The notes below the pieces were generated by a model, which did not search any database, had not been told where the DNA came from, and was given only the letters and a program-made list of their open reading frames with translations. From Poteriospumella lacustris (Eukaryota; Sar; Chrysophyceae; Chromulinales; Dinobryaceae): 39,685 nucleotides of DNA. The position numbers and the translations under genes are program-made. Positions 20,025 to 32,200 of this stretch are shown here, piece after piece. The stretch covers positions 32,168 through 71,852 of the forward strand of contig SMOI01000170.1 in the NCBI GenBank assembly GCA_008000375.1, in the 5' to 3' direction. Each line of letters begins with the position of its first letter. The stretch's first letter is position 1.

Positions 20025-21217
20025 TCACCGAATCGTCCAATCGATAGGCTCCTTCTCCAACTCTCGCAAGGCATTGTTACAGCGTGAGAACATCTTAGAT
20101 CCAATGAACGGCTCGCTGGTCTTGTACGCAGACAACGGAGACGGATGTGAACTGGTGAGGATTTTGTTTTTGCGATGGTCAATGCCTGTGCACCTATGAA
20201 TTAGACGCGATATAAGAAAACAAACGTGGTGGTAACGATGTAATATGTGTGATGAAGAACGACATCGCTTACTTTGCTTGAGCAGGCTTCCCCCAGAGGA
20301 GATAGACCAGCCCCTCCTTCTTACCAAGCTCACGAACGACAGCGTCGGTGAAATCTTCCCAACTGAGAGACAGAAAATCAGTCATTGAAGTTGTTAGAAG
20401 GACACCAAGCTGTATTTCTATAGTCTGATGTGGTCAGGACTTACCCTTTCTTTTGATGGGAATTGGCATCGGCTTTCCGAACGGTCAGCACTGTGTTGAG
20501 GAGAAGAACACCTTGACGGGCCCAACTCTCCAAGTTACCATGGGTTGGAGCACGGATACGTACTTCCGGATCATTTTGAGCTTCCGTAATCATGTTGCGC
20601 AAGGAGGGTGGGATTTGGACACCCTTCTGTACCGAAAACGCTAATCCGTGAGCTTGTCCTGGGCCATGGTATGGATCCTGCCCGATGATGACCACTTTGA
20701 CCGAATCGAAGGGACAGAGATTCAACGCGGTAAACAGTTGATTACTCGGAGGGAAGATGGTTTGCGACTTTGATTCTGCCATCAGGAATTGCATCAATCG
20801 TTGGAAGTAAGGCTTCTGGTACTCAGGTAAGAGTCGAAGACGCCAAGATGGTTCCAACGCGTCCAAAGGTGGCCAACCCACAGATGGAAGCCCCTCAGCC
20901 TCCGTTATAGACGGCGGGGCAACAGCTTCGGGCTCTGAGACGGGAGATGTTACTTCTTCTGGGGCCTCAGAAGTGGCAATTACTTTCGTCTGCTTCGTCG
21001 ACGCTTCATCGCCTTCGTTGACTTGATCGACGTCAATAGTTTCTTCAACCGATCTCTTTTTACTTCCACCACTGGACTGTGCGCTGAAGAAGCTTTTGAT
21101 ACTTTTCGTTCCTGACATTGGTGGAGTCCTTGTTGGAGTTGTGCAAGATGTAGTGCGCAATGACAGAGACCGAGAGGACAATAACGACGCAATAAGGCCG
21201 AAATTCACCACTCGCAT
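20025..21217 (-). CDS. UNG: Uracil-DNA glycosylase (family 1), 3 exons, two candidate starts
   Basis: Excises uracil from DNA in base-excision repair. Exons 21217-20445, 20362-20273 and 20193-20025 give 343 residues. The water-activating loop GQDPYH is at 179-184 with catalytic Asp181. It is followed by GPGQAHGLAFSVQ, WARQGVLLLNTVLTVRKADANSH, the strand LVYLLWG, and the minor-groove loop SSHPSPLSAYK; all active-site blocks are intact. ATG 21217 adds 33 residues rich in Arg/Ser/Thr and free of acidic residues (MRVVNFGLIASLLSSRSLSL), which looks like a mitochondrial presequence. ATG 21118 starts a form beginning MSGTKSIKSFFSAQ, whose I-x-x-F-F is a PCNA-interacting (PIP-like) motif at the same extreme N-terminal place as in human UNG2. 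Only 55 bp separate its end from the DnaJ-CAP-Gly gene. Confidence 0.92.
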
Positions 21218-21573
21218 CCAATTTGGTCGAACTTATATGTTTCCACCAGTGATTTGGTTAGTGGATACCCATGCATTTATTTATCGCTGATTTCATCTTA
21301 TCTCCAGCTCAGTGGATTGGTTTGAATTCCAATTTCCCCTTCCCCTCATTGATCATCATCATGGTGATGATGATGCTTCACCATGATGACGACGATGGCA
21401 TGATGAGGATGCCGAGTGGCGAGTGGTTGGAATGGCCTCCCCATGGTTGGCCATACGGCAATGGATAAGGAGAAGGAACATACGCAATAGTTAAGGAGTA
21501 ACAAGGGTATTGACGTCGAGAGGAACGAGTACGTTTTGATAGAGGTATCGGTTGTGGAACGCTCCCATCAATC
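21218..21573. promoter_or_regulatory. Divergent promoter with ATC-repeat palindrome and TGACGACG
   Basis: 356 bp between UNG and the methyltransferase start codons. Contains GATCATCATCA at 21351-21361, which is the left arm of a 10-bp perfect inverted repeat (ATCATCATCA, spacer TGG, TGATGATGAT, to 21374), then CACCATGATGACGACGATG with TGACGACG at 21387-21394. No supported gene. Confidence 0.6.
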
Positions 21574-23046
21574 ATGTTGGTTTGGCAACGTGTGCGTCCT
21601 ATCGTGGTGCACCGCTTACGACCGCCATGGTCATTTGCGCAGAAGTTCTCAGTATTGGCAGATTTCGAGGCATCTCCTGCATGGTCGAATCTGCCGAAGA
21701 CAATCCATCCATATCTGAACCTTCTACACAACAAACGAGTCTTGGTCGTCGGTGATGGAGACTTCAGCTTCTCGAGGGCGATCGCTGAATACAATGTCTG
21801 CAAGGTTTTGCACACATCAACTCTTGAAACACCAGAAAGTTTGCGTCAATTCTATCCGAGCAGTTCATTTGCGATTCGGAAAATTCATCAACAGGGTGGT
21901 CGTGTCCTTTTCAGAGTCGATGCTTGCTCCATCAAAGCCACGGTTTCCAATGAGCTCAATGACGGGACAGAGCCTTTATACGACGTCGTGCTGTGGAATT
22001 TCCCACACGTGCCTGGTAAACAAAACATCCGCTACAATCGTGAGCTGTTGGTGCTGTTTCTACAGTCGGCGCCATCGGTATTATCAGACGACGGATGCGT
22101 GCTGGTGACCCTCGTTGGAGGTCAAAGTGGCTTTGTATCGCCGACAAAGAATACTGTCACCAATGAATCATGGAATCAATCGTGGAAACTCATGGAACAA
22201 GTTGGAAAAGCGGGTCTATTAATCACCGAACAGGGCCCCTTCGCGTGGCAAACGCTCCCGCACTACCAACCCTTGGGACGACTCGGAAACCGCGGATGGT
22301 TCGATGCCAAAGATGCCGAATACTTTCGAATTCAGAAGCCCGGACGAGGACGACAAGCTCTTCAGGCTCCTCTGTTCTCCCATGAAGTCCACTTGTGGCT
22401 TCGACACGACCAATTGGCGACGATCGATTTAGACGACTTCGAAACGTCCGCGAAGCGACATATCGAAGACCTTCTCCAGCGGACGATGACGGCATTGCAA
22501 ACCGATGTAGTAATAGCCGACAAGGAAGCCTTCTTGCAGTCGTTGGACGTGGTGGATGTCTATCGCGGACCAAAGGACCCTGCGTATGACGGTAGCCCTG
22601 CCGATGCGGTGGTCGTGCTGCAATGGACCATCGCCGCCCAACGGCGGCCCTGGGATCGTGACATCGCGGATCGATGCCGTGTGATCGTTGAAGAACAATT
22701 GCCTCATCGCTTGGGCACGGTGTCTCGTAGTTCTCGTGTGGGTACCCGCGTCTCTCAGGCACTGCCGTGGTATGTGACGCATGAATTGCAGGCGCTTCAC
22801 CGTCCGGATACTACCGCCCACACTGTCGACCAGTCGTCTGATGCATCGACCAGCAGTCTTTACGCGTCCAAGATTCAACTTCGCCGTCAGCAACTGGATA
22901 TTGCCAGCGCTTTTCTACGCCACGAGTCTCAACGGTACCAGCCTACATCGACAACAACCGACGAAACGTCCAAACTGGACATGGCTCAGTACGGTCTATG
23001 GCAGCGACGCGTCGGCATTTTATTGCACCGTCGTAGCTTTGATTAG
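21574..23046 (+). CDS. FDXACB1: FDXACB1-like protein: Bmt5-type (DUF2431) rRNA uridine methyltransferase plus FDX-ACB domain
   Basis: Single exon, 490 residues. Residues about 50-230 are the DUF2431 Rossmann methyltransferase of the Bmt5 family (25S rRNA N3-methyluridine): VLVVGDGDFSFSRAIAEY as SAM-binding loop, TSTLETPESLRQFYP, and YDVVLWNFPHVPGKQNIRYNRELLVLFLQSA. Residues about 268-400 look like a ferredoxin-fold anticodon-binding domain: LFSHEVHLWL, then LDVVDVYRGPKDPAYDG and VVVLQWTIAAQRRPWDRDIADRCRVIVEEQL, matching the DvYrG...TLtd.Ei...ii..l pattern of phenylalanyl-tRNA synthetases. This two-domain order is that of vertebrate FDXACB1. The first about 25 residues (MLVWQRVRPIVVHRLRPPWS) are Arg-rich without acids, resembling a mitochondrial presequence. 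The about 90 residues at the C-terminus are helical and unmatched. Confidence 0.8.
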   Translation: MLVWQRVRPIVVHRLRPPWSFAQKFSVLADFEASPAWSNLPKTIHPYLNLLHNKRVLVVGDGDFSFSRAIAEYNVCKVLHTSTLETPESLRQFYPSSSFAIRKIHQQGGRVLFRVDACSIKATVSNELNDGTEPLYDVVLWNFPHVPGKQNIRYNRELLVLFLQSAPSVLSDDGCVLVTLVGGQSGFVSPTKNTVTNESWNQSWKLMEQVGKAGLLITEQGPFAWQTLPHYQPLGRLGNRGWFDAKDAEYFRIQKPGRGRQALQAPLFSHEVHLWLRHDQLATIDLDDFETSAKRHIEDLLQRTMTALQTDVVIADKEAFLQSLDVVDVYRGPKDPAYDGSPADAVVVLQWTIAAQRRPWDRDIADRCRVIVEEQLPHRLGTVSRSSRVGTRVSQALPWYVTHELQALHRPDTTAHTVDQSSDASTSSLYASKIQLRRQQLDIASAFLRHESQRYQPTSTTTDETSKLDMAQYGLWQRRVGILLHRRSFD

Positions 23047-23152
23047 AATAGCTGCCGGCCCTGTGCCTTGTAAATACAAAGAAAAGAAACCATCGATCCT
23101 TGTGCGTGTGCATGAGTAGTTATGGGAGACGAATCACTTTACAGCGCAGCGT

Positions 23153-26100
23153 TTACCGCAACGCTGCTGCGGACGAGGACGTCGCCTGCGATGGCTGCTG
23201 CTGGTGCTGGTGCTGTTTGGGTTGCAGTTTGAGATCTCGCAACGTCCCCTCGACGACCTTCTTCGCGTTGGTGATTTCGTCGCCGATTTTCTCCAACTGA
23301 GCGGTGAGCTTCGTGATGTCCACGTCGTGTAACGACCCACCCGACGAACCTGCACTGCGCTGTGCGGGGGGAGAGAACGGGGTGCTATTTGGAAAGCGTA
23401 CCGCCTCGGGATGGTAATACGATGCCACCGAAGGAGGCACCGATGGTTGCGACGGTACTGGCGAAGCGAACGATGTCTCCTGTGGCGTGGCGGTTGGCGG
23501 AGGCGTACTGGATCGAACAGGAGACCGAGCCGATGTCCACAGGGTCGACGACGTGCTCGACGGTACCGCGTGGGCTCGGACACCGCCTGCTGTACTCGGG
23601 GTAGCCGTGGCCGCCGCGAAGGAAGTCGTCGAGGCCTTGAAAAACAACGAATTGTTGCGCAACGAACTCATAGGCGCGGCGGCGGTGGATCTCGGTGGCG
23701 TCAGCGCGTGCACATTCGGTGTCACGGCTGGGGCACCAGGCACGGAGGAGCTCGTCGACACGGAACGAGCAGTCGCCGCCGCCGATGATGTACGTGAATC
23801 CGTATTCAGCTTCAACAGCGCCACCTTCACATTCATATCCCGCACGACCTCCATCCACTGGCTCATTTGTCGATGATATACCCGCTCTGCACGGGACAAT
23901 GGTTGCGGGAGATTCGTCGTGAACTCCGTCTGAGAGAGCAAGACACTGCGCAAATACTCGTCTTGCTCATGAATCGCTTGGATCCGTTGTTGCAGGGCCT
24001 GTTGCTTGCTCTGGATGTCGGCCAGTAGCTTCGCAATGCCAGGGAACCCACTGGTGGGGTGTCCTTCCAACAAGTCGCGTTGGAGTTGGACACGATCCCG
24101 CACGATGTCGCAGTAGAACATCGTGTGGTCGTGGAGCTGCTTCAACGGGACGACGACTTTGGATTCCACGTCCGCCTTCGCTTTGGCGAGCAACCGCTGC
24201 GCTTCCGATGGTGACTAAAACGCAAACGCCCCCAAACAACAATCAATCAATTGAAATGACCAGACAGAACATCACCACAAAATCAAACGGGAACGTACCG
24301 GATCCACGCCCCTGCGGGCGGCCTCGTCACTCTCCACGGTGACTTCCAACACGGGAAACTGCCGGAGACCTTCTTCGATCTTCTTCGTCAACGTTTGGGT
24401 CATTCGATACGGCAGGAAATAATCCGTCATTTCTTTACGCAACGTCTCGGGGAGCAACGCCAAGGAACGCTCACGATCGCTCTGGGCACGTTGGGACAAC
24501 GCCTGCAGATGCGTATGCAACTCACAGAGCTTCGTATGCACCGAGACGTTGACCGCGATCAAATTGCCATCGCCCAACAATAGCAACGCGACATGGCCCA
24601 AATACGCATCGAAATACACGACAAAGGATTGTACACTCACGGCCGGCGTCGCGGTGGGCGCTTCAAACATCGGAATACACATCGACAGCTCCAACGGTTT
24701 GCCGCTCGAGGCAGCCGTGCCTCCTCGCTTCCCCGTGGGCGTATCCTTGCCCTTGTTGAACATGTCTTCCCCTTGCCAGGTGTTTTCTTGTTCTTGGGCG
24801 TGGTGTTCCGCTTCTTCGACGGCCTCGTGGACGTTCGCCAACATCGTCTTCAGCCAGGCGGACGACAAAATGAACGCTTTGCCCTCCGCCTTGCAGAGCA
24901 AATAGAAGTAGTGCATGAAGACTGACGCACACAATCAAGGGAGGGGGTTAGTCCCCGGTGGGGGAGGGGAGGGATGCAACGGAGAGGGAGTGCTTTACCT
25001 GGATCAGCATACAACCGCCATGTGGCGCCGCTCGCTTGTGGCGCGGCGCAGGCAGAGAACGTATCCGCTTGCAAGAGAACGGGTGCGGACAACGTAAAGA
25101 GCTTTTCTCTGGCGTTTAAACTTTCAAAGAGAGGCCCAATGTAGCCCACACTCTCCTCTTCTGAATCGATGAGCAGCACTTCGACGAAACCTGTCGCACG
25201 TACGGCGACAATCACCGGTGCCGCTTCGGGTCCTTGGGCAGCCTTGCCACCCGAGAAGACACGTGGCGATACAAACGGAACACAGAGATCGACGATGGCA
25301 CTGGTATCCTGTGCGTGGACGCCATCGGCATCGCGTGCTTTTCCCTGCCGAACGAGCAAGGGCCCCTGCACCACAGTGTTGTAGTTGGCAATGCAGAAGC
25401 CCGACTGTCGCTTCATGGCAATCCCTTCTCCAGCGACAACGAACTCGTTGTCTTTGTCTTCGACATCCTTCAAACGAGCGTCGATGTCGCCAAAGAGATC
25501 ACACAAATAGGCCTCCAGCAAATTGACGTAGTCTGAGCGGGGTCGATCATTGCGATCGGATTTCGAGCCGATCCAAAACTCGCGCTGATTGTCAGCCCAC
25601 GCCCACAGCTCTTCCAAGACTGTCAACGATATAATGGTTCCAAGAGGGATGATGGGGCATATCACGTAGACTTCTCCCTTCGATGTCGACAAGAAGACGG
25701 AGAAGCGAAGCCAGTCGATGTCGGGGCCACAGCAGAACGACAAAAATTGGTTGTGCGCAGGCAGTCGGTACCTTTTGTCTTCGTATGATCGCAAATCGGA
25801 TACAATCAAGTAATCCGTTTGAAGTAAAATCACCACCGAAAACTGGTTGTACGGATGGAAGGAGGCCTTCACCACTGGGATCTTCTTCTCTGCTGCAGCA
25901 TCATAGATGACTTTGAAGACGGGGCTTGAGCCCTCGGCCTGTGTGTTCAGGTAGCCTTGCTTGTAAAACTCTGGGGGAATTTCAACAACGGCGACCTTTT
26001 GAGCTGAAACGAGAAGAAGTACGGAAGCATCGCTGTTGGCCAAGATCTCAGTGAAGGCAGACAAGTCCACAGGTTGGCCGGCTGCATCAGTGACCTCCAG

Positions 26101-26268
26101 GGTATCAATCTTTCCAAGAAGATTTTCATCTGCTTTCGGTCTAATATTTCCAAAACGGATACGAGTGGACAGTGACACAACATCTCCGAACGGTGTAGCG
26201 GCGATGCTTCGACTTGCACCAAACTCGGTGGATGTTGCGGTGACTTTGTTCACGACTCCCTGATCCAT
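23153..26268 (-). CDS. NUP88: Nup88/Nup82-like nucleoporin, 3 exons
   Basis: Exons 26268-24999, 24921-24299 and 24214-23153 give 984 residues. The N-terminal about 500 residues look like the beta-propeller of Nup88: LLLVSAQKVAVVEIPPEFY, VVKASFHPYNQFSVVILLQT and DYLIVSDLRSYEDKRYRLP follow the same order as in animal Nup88, and SKGEVYVICPIIPLG is the next propeller segment. Exon 3 starts with a helical coiled-coil part (SEAQRLLAKAKADVESKVV... KLLADIQSKQQALQQRIQAIHEQDEYLRSVL) like the C-terminal rod that binds Nup214/Nup62 or Nup159. It is followed by about 200 residues rich in Ser/Thr/Pro/Ala, absent from animal Nup88, and a short C-terminal coiled coil (KLTAQLEKIGDEITNAKKVVE). Overall similarity is by pattern, so the call is moderate; other propeller-coil scaffold nucleoporins are possible. 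Confidence 0.65.
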
Positions 26269-26760
26269 GGTTTTCCTTGACGATGGACGTGAACAAGATA
26301 CGAATACAAGTGAATCGGGTCAGCAATAATCATTGCCATCAATCAACGACCAAATCAAACACTGTTCGTGGCAACAGACACAGCCAGCAGCAGCGACAGA
26401 GACGATGTTGTCACAAATCCCAGACTGATCTGGCATATTTGTGTCTGTCCAGTGGCGATCGTCGTCGTCATGCACTTGATGTCAAAAAAGTAAAACGGCC
26501 ACGACCGTTGATGCCACGAGCCATGAACGTGAAGCAAATGATAAACGAAGGCTTTGTTTGTTCTGAGACGTCAAATCTTTGTCTGGTTGATTCCCCTTCA
26601 GCAAACTATCAGGCATAGAATATTGAATTGGCGCGATTTGATTCCGAGTCGCATTTCTGAAGCCTCAATTCCATTTGTCATCATCACATTCGTTCGTTGT
26701 TCGCCAACACAGCCGCCCTTAGTTGCTGTTTGTATTTCTTCAACGATAATGAGGATATAA
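26269..26760. promoter_or_regulatory. Divergent promoter between the nucleoporin and the PT-repeat gene
   Basis: 492 bp. CGTCGTCA (TGACGACG on the minus strand) lies at 26463-26470 and TCATCATCAC near 26679. TCAG and TCATCAC words on the minus strand have box C/D-like order but no matching terminal stem, so I do not call an RNA gene. Confidence 0.5.
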
Positions 26761-29187
26761 ATGAAATTATTAGTGTTATTGTTTCTCACCTTATTAGTAT
26801 GGGGTGAAGCCAGCCGCAGGCTACAGAATGCTGGAGATCCCACGGCTTCACCTACTGATGCTCCGACTGTCCAACCTACGGAAGTTCCAACTCTGCAACC
26901 CACTCCAATTCCCACTATACTCCCCACTGCGATTCCCACTGCGATTCCCACTGCGATTCCCACTGCATCCCCCACTGCAATTCCAACTCCAGGACCTACA
27001 GCGATTCCCACTGCGATTCCCACTGCATCCCCCACTGCAATTCCAACTCCAGGACCTACAGCGATTCCCACTGCGATTCCCACTGCATCCCCCACTGCAA
27101 TTCCCACCACTGCGATGCCCACCGCAACGCCAACTCAACGACCTTCCGTAATTCCCACTGCAATTCCAACTCCACGACCTTCCGTAATTCCCACTGCATC
27201 GCCGACTCGCATTCCCACACGTGTTCCAACGTGGCAACCAACGCAGTTGCCAACGACGTCTCGCCCAACAAGTTCACCATCGTCACATCCAACCCAGGCG
27301 CCTGTTGTGCCTACGTCTTACCCGACAGCCTCGCCGACAATATCACATCATCCGACCTCACAACCAACACGGCGACCGTCTTCCTTTCCAACTTCGCAGC
27401 CAACTGGGAGACCCACCTTGCAGCCCTTCGGTCGGCCCACTGGCCAGCCATCTAGACAACCAACGTCGCAGCCCACACGACAGCCGTTTGGAAGACCAAC
27501 CGGTCAACCAACGAGACAGCCTACCTCGCAGCCTACTCGGCAGCCCTTCTCTAGACCAACTGGCCAGCCCTCGCGTCAACCCACGTCTCAACCAACGGGC
27601 CAGCCATCACGCCAACCGACTGGCCAACCTAGCCAACAACCCGTTTCATTCCCCACGGGACAACCCACCAGACAACCCACCAGACAGCCGTCTCGCCAGC
27701 CATCCTCACAGCCATCCCGTAGTCCAACGGGTCAACCATCGATGGCCCCCACCACAGCGTATCAAGAGGCGGTGATCATGACCGTGCAACATGTAAGTCG
27801 TGTCGCGTGTTTTCTTCTGGTGTGTTTGTTTTTCTTCACCGTGATTCGTGTGGGATTGAACACAGGCGGTGTACAATGGCAATGCCTTTCGCTTCTCGAC
27901 GAGTACCGGAGCGTCGTTGTCGTTCATTCGAACGGTGCAGGAGCTGACGTCCTTACCCGAGGCGATTATCTATATCAATCGCGTGTGGGATTCCAATTTC
28001 ACGCTGGTGGTTCCCACGGGCCGCCGGGATTTGTTGGAATCCCATGGCACGGAACACGTATCGGCCGCTGCCGTGTCCACCACCACCACGTCCACACCGG
28101 TGTGCTACTTCAATTACACGGTGAAGGTGTGGACGACCGACATTGCGCCACTGGCCACCGCCGCGGAAGTGGTCACCACGTTGAAATCCCGGTTGGATAC
28201 CCGATTCGCGAACGATGTCTTTGGACTGCGCTTGCGACAAAACACGTTCATTTACGGCGACAGTCGGTTGGCGGTGCGGTCCGCGACGACGGACAGCAAT
28301 CTCGTCAGCACCGTCGCCTTGTCGTTTTCCCGGGTGGAACATTCCGCGAAACCGACCAGTCAACCCAGTCGACAACCGTCCTCGCAGCCCTCACGGCAGC
28401 CGTCTGCGACACCCACGTCCATGCCAAGTTTCCTGAAGCAAACGAATTGGTTGATGCGATTGCGCGAAGAGCTGCACACGCGATTTGACCAGCGAGACCG
28501 CGCGAATCGGGCGATGCATTTCCAATTGGATCTGGCGAATACGACGTATTTCAGTACCCCCGCCCAGTATGCGTCGTTCATGTCTGAAATCACCCGGCCG
28601 CTGGCGATTAACCGACGGCTCAAGGTCGTCGCGTTGCTCACGGGCAATGAATCGTCCGGTGCGATGGTCGAATATAAATGCGACGAGGAGGCCTCCTTGC
28701 GGAGCTTACGTCAAGCGTTTCAACTCAACGATCGCACTGCCTACACTGTCTCGTGCCATGGCGCGACGTGGCGTACGAAGTACTGCAGTGCGACCGATGC
28801 CGTGCCGACATTGTGCGTCAACTGTGTCGATCCGTGTCGGGAGCCCTGTTATCGGGAGCCCGTGACACGGATCTCCACCGTGCTGGCACCCACGCCACAC
28901 AACTGTTCGCTCTTCGATGGGACGTTGAAAGTGTTTCACGTGGAAGGATATCAACCCGAAATCAATCCCGACTACGTCGCGTCCAGTTTGGGTGCCCTGT
29001 GGGTGGTGTTGGGTCTGACGGTGGGCGTGATGGTGGTGTATCATCGGTATTTGATCGTGTTCCGGCTGCCCACGGGCTTTGACCCCCACGAAGTCGATGA
29101 CGGCAGTGCGGCGGTACCGACATGGGATCCGGAAAAGGCGCTGGCTGGACGATGGAGTGCAGCCACTGGTACACGGCCTCGTCCGGG

Positions 29188-29219
<32 letters not shown>

Positions 29220-32200
29220 CGGAGGCTACGGATCCACGCAACGACATCGACCATCGGTACAAACTCTCGTTGATTCAGACGTTGAACGATGACATCTTCG
29301 GCCTCTTCCATTTGTACCACAGCACGATCGGGCGTTGGGTCCACGCGCTGGTCATCCACCATCGGATCTTGCGTATCTTCACCAATTTCTGGGAAGAAGG
29401 CTGGAACATCTTCTGGTTCGCGACGTCCTTAGCAGCCTATGGACTGTTGATCGCCTCGATGCTGCAAGCGCAATACCCGTACGACGATGGACACTGTGCG
29501 TCGTTGGCCACCAGGGCCGCGTGTGAGTCCTATCGCAGCCCTTTCATTGACCATCGCCACACGTGTACCTGGCTCAATGCGTTCACCGCGGCACAGGAGG
29601 CGTTACTCGGCGACGTGTTGGATTATCAAACGAACTGTGTCTTCGACAGCCGCCAGCAAGTGCCTGCGTCCGATGTCTTTCGGTTGGCGTTGTTGGGTGT
29701 GTTGTGCGTGGGCTTTTGTCGTCTGACCCTGTTGGAACCCTTCGTGAAACGCTTCTTGATGCCACCGTTGGCGACGACGACACCTACGACCGTGATGGAG
29801 ATGGAAGTGATCGATGAGAAAGGCAGCGGTCAAGGGGGAGGAGGAGGGGGAGGAGGTCGTATGATCATCACCCCGGCGACAGAGCGAGGTGACACGACTT
29901 CGTCCGTACGACGATTGCAGCGCACCGATTCGACGCTGTCCGCGCTCGGTGGGGTCGGTGGTGGGTCACGTGTTTCGTTGAAGAACAATGCCGTGCAGCC
30001 CCAGCAAATGCAAGATTTCATGTTGGAGATTCACTTCCCGGCGCCGACGGAGACCCAGAGCCATAGCCATGGCCATGGTCATGGACGTGGTGGTGCGACA
30101 CGTCAGAGTGCGTTGATGCAAGTGAATCTCGTCCCACGCAAGGAGATTGACGAAGGACTGAAGACCTTGGCGAATGCGCATGTCTTCGACATGGAAACCG
30201 ACAACTTGTACAAATACGACGTCGAAATACGCCCGACCGCCGCTACGACCACCACCACCACCACGACCACGACGAAAGCTTCGGTGACGAAGGGCGCAGC
30301 CAACGAAGAGGACTCGTTGTCGTCGGTCTGGGCACGATGGGGCTGGTGGTTCTTCAGTCGGTTGTGGTCGTCGTCCCGAGACGCCGCCGGTCGTAGCGGT
30401 GTCACCATTGTGCACCGTGCTCCGGAACAGTTTCGGGACGAAGAATTCCGCCAGTTTTATGGTCATCTGATGGCGCATCGGGTCACGTTCTTGCCGGCGG
30501 ATACATATCGCTGGCGCTTTGATTACCATTGGGGTTTGCAAGAGGGAGGCCACTTCGATGCGGACCGTGTCTTGCATCGATCGTTGACCTGGCAAGCACA
30601 GCATCATTTCCAGGTGCAGCAAGCGGCGGGGGATTACTTCCACGAGTATATCAACCACATTAGTCACGTGGCCGCCACCGAACGAGTGGAAGCGACGCAT
30701 CATCCGACGAGTTTACCGTTGCGGATCTTGTTGCTCTTTGTCTTGGACGTGATGGGTCATTTCTCGGTCGAAGCGGGTCTCTTACGGCGTCGGTTGTATC
30801 GTCGGGTCAATCCACGTGCAGCCGTGGCCTGGTGGGTGAAAGGAGGCGCCTGTTTGGGACTGATGGGTCTCAATGCGGTGTTGTTGTATTACACGTGGGA
30901 GACGGTGAAGTTCTTCCCGCAGAGTCTCTTGCACAATTGGTTCCGCGCCCTGATCGTCGCCGCGGTGGTGGATTTCTTCTTCGTCGAGAACGTCGACAAC
31001 GCGTGGTGCCAGTACGTCGTCCCGTCGACGTGTCTCGCGGCGTTTCATTACGCGAAGGATGAAGTCATTCGCTTGATTCTGCAAACGAATTTCGTGGCAC
31101 CGTCCCGTGGGACCGCGGCCACCGCCACCGCCGCGTCCAACGCGCCGTACGGTCGACGGGCACCGACGGATGGAAGTGGCGGTGGGGGCGCATCGGTGGC
31201 CAGCGGTGTCTCCTCGGCCATGCGACCGTTGCGTCCGTCCGGATCCGCCATGTCGCTGCTGTCACGATCGATGGGGATGCCCGCGCGGACGAACAGTGCG
31301 GCCAGTTTGATGTCCCTGGCGCAGCAACGCCCCTTCGACACGCCGGATTACTTCTTCGTCTCGCGGAAGTTCGCGCGGCTGTTTCCGTCGTTTCCGGAGT
31401 CCCAATTGGTGTTGCAGTACCACACCGATCTGCCCCGCCGTGTCAAGGTGGGAGCCTGGCGACGGAACACCGATGTGGATGTCGAGCACGAGCCGCTGTT
31501 TCCGTGTGTCGCGTGGTGTCTGTCGCTCGTTCGTGGTGACCACCACCGCGACGAGGCGCCCGGAGCGGACGGCAACGACGACGACGCGTCGATGGACACC
31601 GACGAACAGCGGCGCCAACAGATCCAACGGCAACACGCGCTCGCAGAACGTCGTCGTGCCCTACGCGACGAAGTCACGTGGGGGGACCGTCTGTACGCCC
31701 GTTGGTCGATCGAGCAAGCGCGTTGGCGAGCGCGCATCGTGTATCTAGGCAGTCTGTCGACGTGGAGTCAACGGTTGGTCGTCCAATGGGTGTTTGTGGG
31801 TCTGTTGCTCCTCTTGTGGTGGCTGGTACCGCAGATCGAGCTGCTGTACTTTTGGTACGCGTCGGCGGCCGTCGTTGGGGTGGCGTTGCTCGTGTCGGTG
31901 ACGTTGTGTGGGTATTACCATTCGTTTTTCATCCGCGACATGTTGGACGAGGCGCAGTATTTGTCGTGGCTGCATTGCTTCGGCGTGGCCCCGACGGAAT
32001 ACCCGCCGCATGATCCGTTGGTCATCGACGATGTGCCGGACGACGAATGGGACCTGCTCGCTGCCAATGCGGCAGCCGCCGAAGCGGCAGCGATGGTCGC
32101 TGGCGGCGGGTCGAGAGCTGGTGGCGGTCATCGGGACGATGCGAGCGATGTGAGCAGTTTGAGCGATGGCGACGGGGTGCGCCCGATGATGACGCACGAT

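Noticed and set aside
26598-26690. Possible minus-strand box C/D snoRNA (TCAG ... TCATCAC)
   Set aside because: The boxes have suitable spacing, but the flanks do not form a terminal stem and no D'/C' pair is convincing.
26941-27750. CRISPR-like regular repeats
   Set aside because: The array is fully coding with a four-residue period, has no unique spacers and lies in a eukaryotic gene.
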